Shown here: piece by piece, positions 53,336 to 62,908 of the stretch
Layout of the letters: every line of letters begins with the position of its first letter
How positions within the stretch are numbered: the first letter of the stretch is position 1
NCBI GenBank assembly: GCA_964475135.1
Contig: CAYYWL010000005.1
Coordinates: 8,265-72,264, forward strand
From: TMED14 sp964475135
GTDB lineage: Bacteria; Bacteroidota; Bacteroidia; Flavobacteriales; Schleiferiaceae
Reading direction: 5' to 3'
Length of the DNA: 64,000 nucleotides
The notes under the pieces: generated by a model
What the model was told of the DNA's origin: nothing
The model's input: only the letters and a program-made list of their open reading frames with translations
The model's database searches: none
Program-made: the position numbers and the translations under genes

Positions 53336-54361
53336 TTACAACAATTCAGCAATAGTCTTTTGTTCAGCAAGCCATTTCTGGTACTCTGCTTCGGTCTCTA
53401 CAACGATGTTCATTTGCATATTGTAGTGGGCGGAACCGCAGATCTTATTGCACAAAAGGATGTAGTCGTACGCGTACGCCTCTTGACCTTTTGCGGTTCG
53501 GATGTCATTAATTCGCTTCACTTTACCAACAACCTCAGCATCCTGACGCATTTCTGCGGTGGTTACGGTTGGTGTGAACTGAAATTGAGTAGTCATTCCC
53601 GGAACACAGTTCATCTGAGCGCGGAAGTGCGGCATGTATGCGGAGTGAATCACGTCCTGAGAACGAAACTTAAAGAGCACCGGACGTCCTACAGGAAGGT
53701 GAATCTCAGTAGCAACCTTATCGTCAGCGGCAAGCGCATCCAGCGTGTCGACACCCAGAACGTTGGCATCCTTAATCAGTCGCACATTAGCAAAACCAAG
53801 CTTGTTGTCGGCACCCGCATAGCGAGCGGTCCACTTAAACTGCTGGGCATACACTTCTACGATCAAGGGCTCTTGCTCGTTCTTGGGATTCATGGTCTTT
53901 GACCACGTAGTCATACCGTAAATAATCAGTACCGCAAGAATAAGTGCCGGAACAATCGTCCAAATAAATTCTAAGCGGTTGTTGTGCTCGTAGTACGTCG
54001 CCTTGCGGTTTGAAGCGCCACGGTACTTCCAAGCGAAGTAGAACAGGATGGGTTGCACGACCACAAACATGGCCATGATCACGTACATCGAGATGTTGAA
54101 CAAGTTGTCGATGTCGTTGCCGTGCTCTGATGCGGACTTCGGAAGCATCACCTTGCTCCACGTAGCCAGCATCCAAAAGAAGGCGACCATTAGGCCAATT
54201 CCGAACAACAGCATCAACCAACCTTGGTTGTTGTTGTCTTTATCGGTAATCTCATACTCGGCACGCTTGCGAGCCTTCGACGAAAGTTCAAAAATGCGGA
54301 TGAGCTGAAGTGCCGTAAGCACGGCCAGCACGAGGACGATAAGGGTCATAGTTCCAGACAT
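53336..54361 (-). CDS. coxB: Cytochrome c oxidase subunit II
   Basis: The CuA subunit that accepts electrons and passes them to subunit I. The protein has 341 residues. The N-terminal part has three hydrophobic helices (TLIVLVLAVLTALQLIRIF, then WLMLLFGIGLMVAFFWMLA, then ALILAVLIIYGMTTW), more than the usual two. The cupredoxin domain has VEVYAQQFKWTARYAG and the CuA ligands: His in DVIHSAYMPHF and the C-x3-C-x3-H-x2-M set in LLCNKICGSAHYNMQM. No fused cytochrome c domain is present. It lies between actF (24 bases) and coxA (21 bases). Confidence 0.95.
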   Translation of the reverse strand: MSGTMTLIVLVLAVLTALQLIRIFELSSKARKRAEYEITDKDNNNQGWLMLLFGIGLMVAFFWMLATWSKVMLPKSASEHGNDIDNLFNISMYVIMAMFVVVQPILFYFAWKYRGASNRKATYYEHNNRLEFIWTIVPALILAVLIIYGMTTWSKTMNPKNEQEPLIVEVYAQQFKWTARYAGADNKLGFANVRLIKDANVLGVDTLDALAADDKVATEIHLPVGRPVLFKFRSQDVIHSAYMPHFRAQMNCVPGMTTQFQFTPTVTTAEMRQDAEVVGKVKRINDIRTAKGQEAYAYDYILLCNKICGSAHYNMQMNIVVETEAEYQKWLAEQKTIAELL

Positions 54362-54385
54362 AAACGTTTGTTTTCGGGCGTCCGA

Positions 54386-55909
54386 TTATTGGTGGAAGTG
54401 CTCGCTTTCGGTGAGCATCGGGTGGTTCTTCAACTTGAGCGGAGCTTTGGCCAATTGGCTAAGCGTCACCCAAAGGAAGAGGCCGGCGTAGAACAAGATT
54501 CCGCCCAATTCAGCAAAACCAAATCCGTAGTCGTAGCCTACAGCACCAGGCATGATCATGATGTAGTGGTCGAGCCAGTGACCTGCCAGAACAAAAAATG
54601 CCGCCAAGCCAATGAATCCAAAGATTCGCTTTGCGTCACGCGACATCAGCACCAAAATTGGGAAAATGAAGTTCATCGCAACCATTGCCACGAACAAAGG
54701 CTTGTACTCACCCTTAAAGCGTGGTAGGTAGTAGGTTACTTCCTCAGGAATATTCGAGTACCAAATGAGCATGTACTGGCTGAACCACAAGTAGGTCCAG
54801 AATACGCTGAATGCAAACATGAACTTGCCGAGGTCGTGCTGGTGGTTGGCATTGATCCATGGCAGATGGTTGTTGATGCGCAAGTACATCACGAGCAAGT
54901 TGAGCACGGTCATGGCGGTTACAAACATGCCGGCGAACGTGTACCAACCAAAGAGGGTTGAAAACCAATGGGTGTCAATAGACATCACCCAGTCCCACGC
55001 GCTCGTTGACGAGGTCACGGCATAGAGTACGATGAACGTAGCGGCCAACTTTCGTTGAGTAAAAAACAGGTTTTGACCAGAAGGCAATGCATCTTCACGC
55101 AGGCTGTTGCGGCGAAGCAAGTAGGCAGCGCCTGCCCAAATCACGAGGTACGCAAGCGTACGGATGGTGAAGAAGGGGACGTTCAAGTAGCTCTCCTTAC
55201 CGGCGATGATGGGGTCGTAGTTGGCGCTTGCGGGATCCATAATTCCTTCAGCCATCCAATGCCACAGGTGGTGCATGTGCATTCCACCGGTTACGGCTAA
55301 GAATAAAATTCCGAGGAGCGGAATTCCGACGTACATCGAAACCGCCTCAAAGACACGAATCAACCCTGCAGACCAGCCCACTTGCGCAGCGTACTGGATG
55401 GCGAGAAAAAAGAGGGTTCCGATGCCAATGCCCAAAAAGAAGATACTGTTCACCAAGAACGCCGCCCATGGACGGTTGGCGCTAAGGTCGTGCGAAGCAC
55501 CGTGGCCCTCGTGGGCTTCGGCACTGTGACCGTCTGACTCGTGCGCTTCGGCATCATGAGTCATTGCGGCATGGTCTACTGCTTGGTCCATCGCTTCGTG
55601 CGCTTCATCTACCTCTACAGCGGCATCCACGATAACAACTTCTGGGCTGTGCGCCTCTTCAGCGTGAGCTGCTTCGGCATGCCCTTCTTCAGCGTGGGCC
55701 CCTTCGACGTGGGCTTCTTCAGAATGCGCTGTGGAAGCAACTTCGTCGTGCGTCGCTGCACCGTGGTCTTCAGAATGTGCCACGGCATCTCCGTGACCTT
55801 CTACCGCGTGCGACGAGTAGTCCGTATTAAAGCCGATGAGCAAGAACACGAGGCCCACCAGGGTCAGCGACCCCGCGAGCAATTTCATTTTGGAAGTAAA
55901 TACAAACAT
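54386..55909 (-). CDS. actF: Alternative complex III subunit ActF with a His-rich insert
   Basis: ActF is a membrane subunit of the menaquinol:cytochrome c/oxidase oxidoreductase. The protein has 507 residues from the ATG at 55909; Met8 (55888) is an alternative. The first helix (KLLAGSLTLVGLVFLLIGF) is followed by a polar segment (about 33-141) with some 19 His among Ala, Glu and Asp (HAEEGHAEAAHAEEAH). About nine further helices follow, with family-like LFLAVTGGMHMHHLWHWM, HWFSTLFGWYTFAGMFVTAM and FSVFWTYLWFSQYMLIWYSN. The His-rich part is an addition to the core fold. It lies 19 bases after actE and 24 before coxB. Confidence 0.93.
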   Translation of the reverse strand: MFVFTSKMKLLAGSLTLVGLVFLLIGFNTDYSSHAVEGHGDAVAHSEDHGAATHDEVASTAHSEEAHVEGAHAEEGHAEAAHAEEAHSPEVVIVDAAVEVDEAHEAMDQAVDHAAMTHDAEAHESDGHSAEAHEGHGASHDLSANRPWAAFLVNSIFFLGIGIGTLFFLAIQYAAQVGWSAGLIRVFEAVSMYVGIPLLGILFLAVTGGMHMHHLWHWMAEGIMDPASANYDPIIAGKESYLNVPFFTIRTLAYLVIWAGAAYLLRRNSLREDALPSGQNLFFTQRKLAATFIVLYAVTSSTSAWDWVMSIDTHWFSTLFGWYTFAGMFVTAMTVLNLLVMYLRINNHLPWINANHQHDLGKFMFAFSVFWTYLWFSQYMLIWYSNIPEEVTYYLPRFKGEYKPLFVAMVAMNFIFPILVLMSRDAKRIFGFIGLAAFFVLAGHWLDHYIMIMPGAVGYDYGFGFAELGGILFYAGLFLWVTLSQLAKAPLKLKNHPMLTESEHFHQ

Positions 55910-55928
55910 GTCTTCTTAGGCTAATAAA

Positions 55929-56519
55929 TTAAGCAGCAGGTTGAGCCGAAGCTGTTGTGTCCGCAGCTGGAGCAGCCGCGCCAGGAGCTTGGTCTTCGCG
56001 AAGCTTCCATACGTACTTGATGATCTTCCAGCGCTCCTCGTAGTTGAGCTGCGAGGCATGGCTTCCCATGTTGTTCTTACCGTACATGATGACGTGGTAG
56101 ATGCTTCCGGGAGTGATGTCTGGCAGCTTATCCACACCATATCCTGGGATGCCCAAGATCTTTTCGCGCTGCATCAGGATTCCGTTGCCGTCACCCTTTT
56201 CGCCGTGGCAGTGCGAGCAGAACTGCGTGTAGAGCTGCTTGCCCGACTCCGCATCCAGTGCCGCGTACATCGCGGGAACCTCTGTGTTGGCACGTGAAGC
56301 GGCATAGCCTTCGTTGCTGTTCGGAATCGTGTACGGAACATAGCCGCGGGGAACAGTCCCCTCAACTGGCTCTTTTGCCGTACCTGGTTCGTACGTCTGG
56401 TGCGACGGACTGCGGTACATGTCGTCCATGTAGGTGTAGCCCGGAGTGGACTTGTCCCAGTTGCACGAGGTCAGTGCAATGGCACTACCTGCAACCCAAA
56501 GAAGAGTATTAATACGCAT
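55929..56519 (-). CDS. actE: Alternative complex III subunit ActE, monoheme cytochrome c lipoprotein
   Basis: A 196-residue lipoprotein (lipobox IALTSC, Cys19) with one c-type heme site, YTQFCSHCHGEKGDG (CxxCH). A Met ligand is probably in GIPGYG...MYGKNNMGSHASQL. It contains the DMYRSPSHQTYEPG and PVEGTVPRGYVPY segments typical of ActE. A Pro/Ala tail ends it. ActE is thought to carry electrons from the pentaheme ActA toward the oxidase. It lies five bases after actD. Confidence 0.94.
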   Translation of the reverse strand: MRINTLLWVAGSAIALTSCNWDKSTPGYTYMDDMYRSPSHQTYEPGTAKEPVEGTVPRGYVPYTIPNSNEGYAASRANTEVPAMYAALDAESGKQLYTQFCSHCHGEKGDGNGILMQREKILGIPGYGVDKLPDITPGSIYHVIMYGKNNMGSHASQLNYEERWKIIKYVWKLREDQAPGAAAPAADTTASAQPAA

Positions 56520-56524
56520 ATCGC

Positions 56525-57046
56525 TTAGGCTTCAGCAATTTCAACAGCACCAGACTTCTTGAGCACGTCCACTAGGCCGTCAGCCGCAGGAAGTTCAACC
56601 ATGAAGTAGTCGTCGGTGGTACGTGGGTCTGGATTCTGAGCGTCAGCCCCAGGGTACAAACCATTAATAACGAGGTAGGTCCACACCATTAAGTGTGCCG
56701 CGAAGAACACGGTCAACTCAAACAAGATGGGCACAAACGCCGGCATGTTCATTCCCCAGTTGTAGTTGGGTTTACCGCCAATGTTTTGTGGCCAGTCGCT
56801 GATCATCATGTACCACGTCAAGGTTACAGCCACGGTCAACCCGAGAAGGCCGTACATGAATGCCGCCATGGCGATGCGCGTCTCTTTGAGGCCCATGGCC
56901 TTGTCGAGTCCGTGCACGGGGAACGGAGTGTAGACTTCAGAAATCTTGTATCCAGCCGCGCGGATCTCCTTCACGGCCGAGATGAGCACGTCGTCATCGT
57001 GGTACAACGCGCGGACTACCGGGGTAGGCTCAGTGGTGTGCGCCAT
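56525..57046 (-). CDS. actD: Alternative complex III subunit ActD (DUF3341)
   Basis: A 173-residue protein of the DUF3341 family with two transmembrane helices (MAAFMYGLLGLTVAVTLTWY and FVPILFELTVFFAAHLMVW). The N-terminal cytoplasmic region ALYHDDDVLISAVKEIRAAG with YTPFPVHGLDKAMGL is the family mark. The end TDDYFMVELPAADGLVDVLK forms a small domain. It overlaps actC by 17 bases, which suggests tight coupling of ActC and ActD synthesis. Confidence 0.94.
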   Translation of the reverse strand: MAHTTEPTPVVRALYHDDDVLISAVKEIRAAGYKISEVYTPFPVHGLDKAMGLKETRIAMAAFMYGLLGLTVAVTLTWYMMISDWPQNIGGKPNYNWGMNMPAFVPILFELTVFFAAHLMVWTYLVINGLYPGADAQNPDPRTTDDYFMVELPAADGLVDVLKKSGAVEIAEA

Positions 57047-58421
57047 GGTCGCTGTGGTGTTTTTTCTGGGCTTCGCCCGAAGTTTTCAAAATAGTCTTGA
57101 GTTCCGCCTGAGCGATTACCGGGAAGGTGCGGGCGTACAGCAAGAAGAGAACAAAGAAGAATCCGATGGTGCCCACGAAGATGCCCACGTCGACAAACGA
57201 AGGTGAGAACATCGACCAACTCGAAGGCAGGTAGTCGCGGTGCAGCGAAGTCACAATGATGACGAAGCGCTCAAACCACATTCCAATGTTCACGACAATC
57301 GAAATCACGAAGGTGAACACCAAGTTGGTGCGAAGCTTCTTGAACCACATGAACTGCGGGCTGAATACGTTGCAGGTCATCATCGACCAATAAGCCCACC
57401 AGTAGGGACCGGTAGCACGGTTCAAGAAGGCGTACTGCTCGTACTCTACTCCACTGTACCATGCAATGAAGAGTTCGGTAATGTAGGCTACACCTACAAT
57501 CGAACCGGTCACCATAATAACGATGTTCATCATTTCGATGTGCTGCACCGTGATGTAGTCCTCCATCTTGAACACCTTGCGCACAATGAGCAGCAGGGTT
57601 TGTACCATGGCGAAGCCCGAGAAGATTGCACCCGCAACGAAGTACGGAGGGAAGATGGTCGTGTGCCATCCCGGAATCACCGAGGTCGCGAAGTCCATCG
57701 ATACGATGGTGTGGACCGAAAGTACCAGCGGAGTTGCCAAGCCCGCAAGAACCAATGACACTTCTTCGAAGCGCTGCCAGGCCTTTGCCTTACCACCCCA
57801 TCCGAACGAAAGGATTTTGTAGATGTGCTTTTGAACTGGGTTCACTGCGCGGTCGCGAACCATGGCGAAGTCAGGGATGAGTCCGACGTACCAGAACACC
57901 ACCGAAACCGACAAGTACGTCGAGATCGCAAACACGTCCCAAAGAAGTGGTGAGTTAAAGTTTACCCACAGTGAGCCAAACTGGTTCGGGATAGGTAGAA
58001 CCCAGTAGGCCATCCAAACACGACCCATGTGGAATACGGGGAACAAACCTGCCTGAATGACCGAGAAGATGGTCATGGCCTCCGCAGAGCGGTTGATCGC
58101 CATGCGCCAGCGCTGACGGAACAGTAGAAGTACGGCAGAAATAAGGGTTCCGGCGTGACCGATTCCGACCCACCACACGAAGTTGGTGATATCCCAAGCC
58201 CAACCTACGGTCTTGTTGAGACCCCAAACTCCGATACCGGTTCCGACAGTGTACGCAAGGCAGCCCACGCCCCAGAGGAACATGACCAACGCAATACTGA
58301 ACACCATCCACCACGAGCGGGGAGCTGGATTTTCAATCGGACGTACAACGTCTTCGGTAATCTGGTTGTAGCTCTTATCGCCTAGGATAAGCGGCTGACG
58401 TACAGGTGATTCGTAGTGCAT
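57030..58421 (-). CDS. actC: Alternative complex III subunit ActC (NrfD/PsrC family)
   Basis: A 463-residue polytopic protein of the NrfD/PsrC family that binds menaquinol in alternative complex III. About ten helices are visible, with WDITNFVWWVGIGHAGTLIS, QAGLFPVFHMGRVWMAYW, LWDVFAISTYLSVSVVFWY and VTGSIVGVAYITELFIAWYS. The soluble N-terminus ESPVRQPLILGDKSYNQITE is typical. It lies six bases after actB and overlaps actD by 17. Confidence 0.96.
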   Translation of the reverse strand: MHYESPVRQPLILGDKSYNQITEDVVRPIENPAPRSWWMVFSIALVMFLWGVGCLAYTVGTGIGVWGLNKTVGWAWDITNFVWWVGIGHAGTLISAVLLLFRQRWRMAINRSAEAMTIFSVIQAGLFPVFHMGRVWMAYWVLPIPNQFGSLWVNFNSPLLWDVFAISTYLSVSVVFWYVGLIPDFAMVRDRAVNPVQKHIYKILSFGWGGKAKAWQRFEEVSLVLAGLATPLVLSVHTIVSMDFATSVIPGWHTTIFPPYFVAGAIFSGFAMVQTLLLIVRKVFKMEDYITVQHIEMMNIVIMVTGSIVGVAYITELFIAWYSGVEYEQYAFLNRATGPYWWAYWSMMTCNVFSPQFMWFKKLRTNLVFTFVISIVVNIGMWFERFVIIVTSLHRDYLPSSWSMFSPSFVDVGIFVGTIGFFFVLFLLYARTFPVIAQAELKTILKTSGEAQKKHHSDHGAHH

Positions 58422-58427
58422 AACAGG

Positions 58428-61400
58428 TTAGGCGTTGCGAACTTTAGTCATGTAGAATACCGAAGGCTGAGTGCCCACTTCTTCGAGGAGGTGGTACGCA
58501 CGCGCGTCCGCCTTGGCGGCACGCACAGCGCTCTTCGTGTTGTTGACGTCGCCAAACGTGATGGCTCCGCTGTCGCATGCTTCCGCACAGGCAGTAGTGA
58601 AGGCTCCGTCGGCGACCGGCTGGCCGGCCTTCTTGGCTTCGAGCTTGGCGTACTGGACGCGCTGGATGCACATCGTGCACTTCTCCATCACACCGCGTGA
58701 ACGAACGGTCACATCGGGGTTGAGGACCATTCGGCCGTAGTCGTCTTGTGCAGGGTTTACGTCGGCAAACTGCTCGTTCGCCATGTAGTTAAACCAGTTG
58801 AAGCGGCGAACCTTGTACGGACAGTTGTTCGCACAGTAGCGCGTACCAATGCAGCGGTTGTACGCCATATGGTTGAGGCCTTCGCGCGAGTGCACGGTAG
58901 CACCCACAGGACACACCGTCTCACAGGGAGCGTGGTTGCAGTGCTGGCACATTACAGGCTGGAACACCACTGAAGGCGACTCTGAAGGCTCCTCCATCTT
59001 GGCGTACATCTCGATTCCGCCAATGTTCTCATCTTCAGCGCGCTCTTTACTCATGTCGCTGCTGTAGTAGCGGTCAATGCGCAACCAGTGCATGTCGCGA
59101 AGGTTGCGGATCTCTTGCTTGCCCACAACCGGTACGTTGTTCTCAATGTGGCAGGCTACGACGCAGGCTCCACAACCCGTACAGCTGTTGAGGTCAATGC
59201 TCATGTTCCACATGTGCATCGTCTCGTGGTCGTGGTCTGCCCACAGGTTGGCCTCTTCAGAGGTCTTGTGGCCGTCGATGGTGTGGAAGGTCGGCTTCTC
59301 GTTCCAGCTTGCACCGCTCGGGTCGGCGATAAATTCGGCAAGACTCACCTCGTTGACAATACGGCGGCCCATCATCGTGTTGCCGAGCTGCACCGTGGCG
59401 AACTCGTGCATGTCCTCTGCCTTCGTGATTTCAACGTTCGCGGAACCGGTGGTTATCCCAAGGGCATAGGCATTGACGCCCATGGCGTCGGCAACCTTAC
59501 CAGCAGCGGTACGTCCGTAGCCGTAAGCCAGACCTACTGTTCCAGCTGTTTGCCCCGGCTGAATGAAGACCGGAACGTTCTCCAGGACGCGATTTCCCAC
59601 TTTGACGGTCGCGTAGCTTCCGTCGAGTGAACCGTCGCTGTTGGTTTCGTTTTCAAAACCAAGGGCGAGCGCATCTACGGCGGCCATGGTTAGGTAGTTG
59701 TCCCACGTGAGGCGAGTCACAGGATCTGGCAGTTCGTGCAACCAAGGGTTGTTGGCCTGATAGCCCGCGCCCACGGCATTCTCGTAGAACGCAAGTTCCA
59801 TTCCCGTAGAAGGCTTGGAAACCTTAGCACTTGACGCCAGTGATGCTGCAGATCCAGCTGAGGCACCAGCTACCGAACCTGAAGCAACGGCAGCACCGCC
59901 ATCATGTAGGGTTTGGTTCCAGTTCAAGCCCATCGCTGTGGCTGAAGCAGCAACTTGGTCTTTGGCCGAGCGGCTGTCACCCGAGAGGGCACCGAGCACC
60001 TCGAGGAGGGCCTTGCTGTTGAACAGATTCTTAATGGTTGGCTGAGCCACCGTGTACTCACCAGCAACCGGACGGAAGTCTCCCCATGCCTCGAGGTAGT
60101 GCGGCTCAGGAGCAGCAGCCGTGCACAGTTGCGCCGTCTCGTCCATGCGGTCGGTAAGGGCCCAACTGAAGGTTGCCGACTTGATCGCCTCTGCAAAGTC
60201 GGGGCGGAAGTAGACAGGATTGGTTCCGGCCACCAAAAGGGCGCCAACGCGCTTGGCTTTGAGGTCACCGATGAGGTTGGCGACGCGCTCTTCGTTTCCA
60301 CGGCGGATGTACACGGGCTTGTCGGTACGCAGGGTGGCGCCGAAGGCTCCGACCAATGCGTTGAGCGCAGCAGAAAGCTTGGCTTGGTTCGCATCGTCAC
60401 CTCCCACAAGGACCACGGCTTTGCCGTTAGCTGCTTTGAGCTCACCGGCAAGTGCCTTCAGGGCCTTGGTAAGGTCGTCGCGAAGGGCAACCTTAGAGGC
60501 AGATCCGCCGAGTGCATTCACGAGGTAGGCCAGAGCTCCTGAAACTTCAGATGGCTTAATTTTTACCCGCTTGTCGGCGTTCGAACCAGTGAGCGATAGA
60601 TTGCTCTCTAGCTCAACGTGGCGGAGCATGCCCGAACCTGGCTTGCGGCGCGTTGCGTAGTCGCTGCTAAGTTGCTGGGCCATTCCACCGCCCAAAAAGT
60701 CGCTACCGAACGACACCACCAAATTGGCAGCGGTTAAGTCAACGTACGGAAGGGCTCGAACTCCAATGAGCGATTCCCACACGTCCAAGTTGTTGGACTG
60801 AGACACAGCGTCAAGTTCGACGTGCTGGAAGTTGGCATACGCTTGGCGCAGGCGCTCAATCGCAGCTTGAAGCGAGGGACTGTAGACGCTCGAGGTCAAC
60901 AGAACAAACTGGGTGCCCTGAGCCAATGCGGCGTCGGCGGCCTTCTTCAACGAGGCTTCAACGGTCGACCAATCGCTCTCTTTGCCGTTCAAAACGGGTC
61001 CGCGAAGGCGCGCAGAGTCGTACAGCGAAAGCACGCTTGCTTGAGCGCGGGCGTTGGTACCGCGGTTGAAGCGGCCTGCGTCACCGGGCTCAATCTTGAT
61101 GGGGCGACCCTCACGAGTCTTTACCAATACAGAAGCGTAGTCCTGACCGTCTGTGTAGGCCGTGGCATAGAACGACGGAACGCCTGGGGTCAGGCTGTCC
61201 GGCTTCACCACGTAGGGTACGCTTTCAATAATGGGTTGCTCGCACGCAGCCAAAGTGGCGGCGGCGGTGCTGAAGCCCAAGAACTTCAAAAAGTCACGGC
61301 GGCTCGTTTGAGCTTCCATGCTGCGCTCGTCGGCCAAAAAGACGTCGGCCGGAATGTCTTGCGCGAATTCATTTTCGGCCAGACGCTGCGAAACTTCGGT

Positions 61401-61448
61401 GTTCGCGAGCTGGTCGAAGCTCTTCCAGTACACTTTATTACTTGCCAT
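58428..61448 (-). CDS. actB: Alternative complex III subunit ActB, iron-sulfur molybdoenzyme-like protein
   Basis: A 1006-residue fusion of a molybdopterin-oxidoreductase-like domain without the cofactor and an Fe-S ferredoxin-like domain. A cytoplasmic extension of about 48 residues precedes a twin-arginine signal, SRRDFLKFLGFSTAAATLAA with RR at 50-51, and a possible lipobox LAAC. The last 300 residues contain four Cys-rich cluster motifs: NSCTGCGACVVACHIENN, CQHCNHAPCETVCPVGA, CIGTRYCANNCPYKVRRF and EKCTMCIQRVQYAK. Electrons should pass from quinol through these clusters to the ActA hemes. It lies 12 bases after actA and six before actC. Confidence 0.96.
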   Translation of the reverse strand: MASNKVYWKSFDQLANTEVSQRLAENEFAQDIPADVFLADERSMEAQTSRRDFLKFLGFSTAAATLAACEQPIIESVPYVVKPDSLTPGVPSFYATAYTDGQDYASVLVKTREGRPIKIEPGDAGRFNRGTNARAQASVLSLYDSARLRGPVLNGKESDWSTVEASLKKAADAALAQGTQFVLLTSSVYSPSLQAAIERLRQAYANFQHVELDAVSQSNNLDVWESLIGVRALPYVDLTAANLVVSFGSDFLGGGMAQQLSSDYATRRKPGSGMLRHVELESNLSLTGSNADKRVKIKPSEVSGALAYLVNALGGSASKVALRDDLTKALKALAGELKAANGKAVVLVGGDDANQAKLSAALNALVGAFGATLRTDKPVYIRRGNEERVANLIGDLKAKRVGALLVAGTNPVYFRPDFAEAIKSATFSWALTDRMDETAQLCTAAAPEPHYLEAWGDFRPVAGEYTVAQPTIKNLFNSKALLEVLGALSGDSRSAKDQVAASATAMGLNWNQTLHDGGAAVASGSVAGASAGSAASLASSAKVSKPSTGMELAFYENAVGAGYQANNPWLHELPDPVTRLTWDNYLTMAAVDALALGFENETNSDGSLDGSYATVKVGNRVLENVPVFIQPGQTAGTVGLAYGYGRTAAGKVADAMGVNAYALGITTGSANVEITKAEDMHEFATVQLGNTMMGRRIVNEVSLAEFIADPSGASWNEKPTFHTIDGHKTSEEANLWADHDHETMHMWNMSIDLNSCTGCGACVVACHIENNVPVVGKQEIRNLRDMHWLRIDRYYSSDMSKERAEDENIGGIEMYAKMEEPSESPSVVFQPVMCQHCNHAPCETVCPVGATVHSREGLNHMAYNRCIGTRYCANNCPYKVRRFNWFNYMANEQFADVNPAQDDYGRMVLNPDVTVRSRGVMEKCTMCIQRVQYAKLEAKKAGQPVADGAFTTACAEACDSGAITFGDVNNTKSAVRAAKADARAYHLLEEVGTQPSVFYMTKVRNA

Positions 61449-61460
61449 AGGATTGTTCGC

Positions 61461-62756
61461 TTAGTAGTGGCACTTGCCGCATTCGAGGCCACCAATGCTA
61501 GCAGCCGTAATTTTTTCATCGTGGAAGCGCTCGACAAGACGGTCGCTAATTGAGGCGGAACCATCAATCGAACCCGCGTAGTAGCCGTTGTCTCCCTTGA
61601 TTTCGGTTTCGCGGTGGCAGTTGATGCACCATCCCATCGTGAGTTCGCTGAACTGGTACACCTCTTCCATCTCTTGCACCGGACCGTGGCAGGTCTGGCA
61701 CTCAATCTGGCCGGCACTCACGTGCTGGGCGTGGTTAAAGTAGGCCAAGTCAGGTAGGTTGTGGATGCGAATCCACTGGATTGGCTTTTGCTCGTAGCCT
61801 TCGATGTAAGTACGTGCCTCAGGATCCCAACCGATTGCGGCGTAAATCTTGGCGATTTCAGGAGATCGCTCACCGCCGTACTTGGGGTTACCGGCAGCAT
61901 CAACGATCTCTGAGCCGTCAATGTACATGTGGCAATTCATACAGACGTTCGCCGAAGGGATTCCAGAGTGCTTGCTGTGGCGTGCACTGCTGTGGCAGTA
62001 GTTGCAGTCCACGCCGTTTTCACCCGCGTGAATCTTGTGACTGAATGCAATCGGCTGAGCTGGCTGGTAGTTCTGCTCCATACCGACACCCATGAGGAAG
62101 CTGTACAAAGCATACAAGAAGCCCAATGCCACAACTACAGTCAAAAAGGTCATGAAGCGCTTGTTGGCAACCAGAATGCGGCTAAATACGCCGAGGTCCT
62201 CAACCAGATTCGTGGGATCCTCTCCGTTAAGTTGCTTGAGCGTGTTGCGCACACGGAGCAGTAAGTACAAGTTAATGAGCAAGAATCCGCCGAGGAGGTA
62301 CACCAACCACGGTGACGACGAGTCCCCGCCTTCTGCTGGTGCGGCTACCGCGTCAGCAGTCGGTGCAGGCGCAGCCTTTTTGTCGCCCTCAATGGTGTAG
62401 GCAAGAATGCTCTTGATGTCGTCGTCGGTCAACGCTGGGAATGCCTGCATGACCGAACCGCCGTACTCTTCAAAAATTGCAATGGCGTCCTTATCGCCTG
62501 AGGCGCGAAACTCCGCATTGTTGCGAATCCACTTGAGGAGCCATTCCTCTGAGCGACGCTGAGTCACGTCTCCGAGGGCTGGACCCACGAGCTTCTTGTC
62601 GAGCTTGTGGCAGCTCGCACAATTCGCCTTAAATAGTTTTTTGCCGGCTTCGGCGCTGACCTCGCCCGAGGCAGATATGCTTAAGAGACTGATTGACAGA
62701 ATCGTAAGAAACGAGCGTCGAATCAGCGAAGCAATTGGTAAGAAACGCATGCGCAT
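61461..62756 (-). CDS. actA: Alternative complex III multiheme subunit ActA with extra N-terminal cytochrome c domain
   Basis: A 431-residue protein that starts the ActABCDEF set. The ATG at 62756 gives a signal peptide (FLTILSISLLSISASG); ATG at 62750 is also possible. A first c-heme site, ANCASCHKLDKK (Cys46, Cys49), lies in a cytochrome c-like domain. After an Ala/Pro-rich linker come two transmembrane helices (WLVYLLGGFLLINLYLLLRV and FLTVVVALGFLYALYSFLM) and five more CxxCH sites (CNYCH, CMNCH, CQTCH, CINCH, CGKCH), the last at the very C-terminus. The five match the pentaheme core of known ActA, and the sixth is the N-terminal fusion. A TACTTTTG box lies 33 bases upstream. Confidence 0.94.
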   Translation of the reverse strand: MRMRFLPIASLIRRSFLTILSISLLSISASGEVSAEAGKKLFKANCASCHKLDKKLVGPALGDVTQRRSEEWLLKWIRNNAEFRASGDKDAIAIFEEYGGSVMQAFPALTDDDIKSILAYTIEGDKKAAPAPTADAVAAPAEGGDSSSPWLVYLLGGFLLINLYLLLRVRNTLKQLNGEDPTNLVEDLGVFSRILVANKRFMTFLTVVVALGFLYALYSFLMGVGMEQNYQPAQPIAFSHKIHAGENGVDCNYCHSSARHSKHSGIPSANVCMNCHMYIDGSEIVDAAGNPKYGGERSPEIAKIYAAIGWDPEARTYIEGYEQKPIQWIRIHNLPDLAYFNHAQHVSAGQIECQTCHGPVQEMEEVYQFSELTMGWCINCHRETEIKGDNGYYAGSIDGSASISDRLVERFHDEKITAASIGGLECGKCHY

Positions 62757-62789
62757 ACTGTGGTGTAATCTGTTGCTTTTAAAGCTCGG

Positions 62790-62797
62790 CAAAAGTA
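62790..62797 (-). promoter_or_regulatory. -7 promoter box for the actA-coxA unit
   Basis: The minus strand reads TACTTTTG, an exact TAnnTTTG match, 33 bases before the actA ATG. It leaves a short leader for the roughly 11-kb ACIII-oxidase unit. Confidence 0.55.
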
Positions 62798-62900
62798 CGA
62801 CAGAACGAGGTCGGGCATAATTATTCCCGGCATAGGCATTTTTAATTTAAAACCATTCTAAACAGACGTACTTCACAGGCGTACCCTCAAAAAAATCCGC

Positions 62901-62908
62901 TACTTTTG
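62901..62908 (+). promoter_or_regulatory. -7 promoter box for the SPOR protein gene
   Basis: TACTTTTG is an exact TAnnTTTG match, five bases before the ATG at 62914. Confidence 0.55.
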
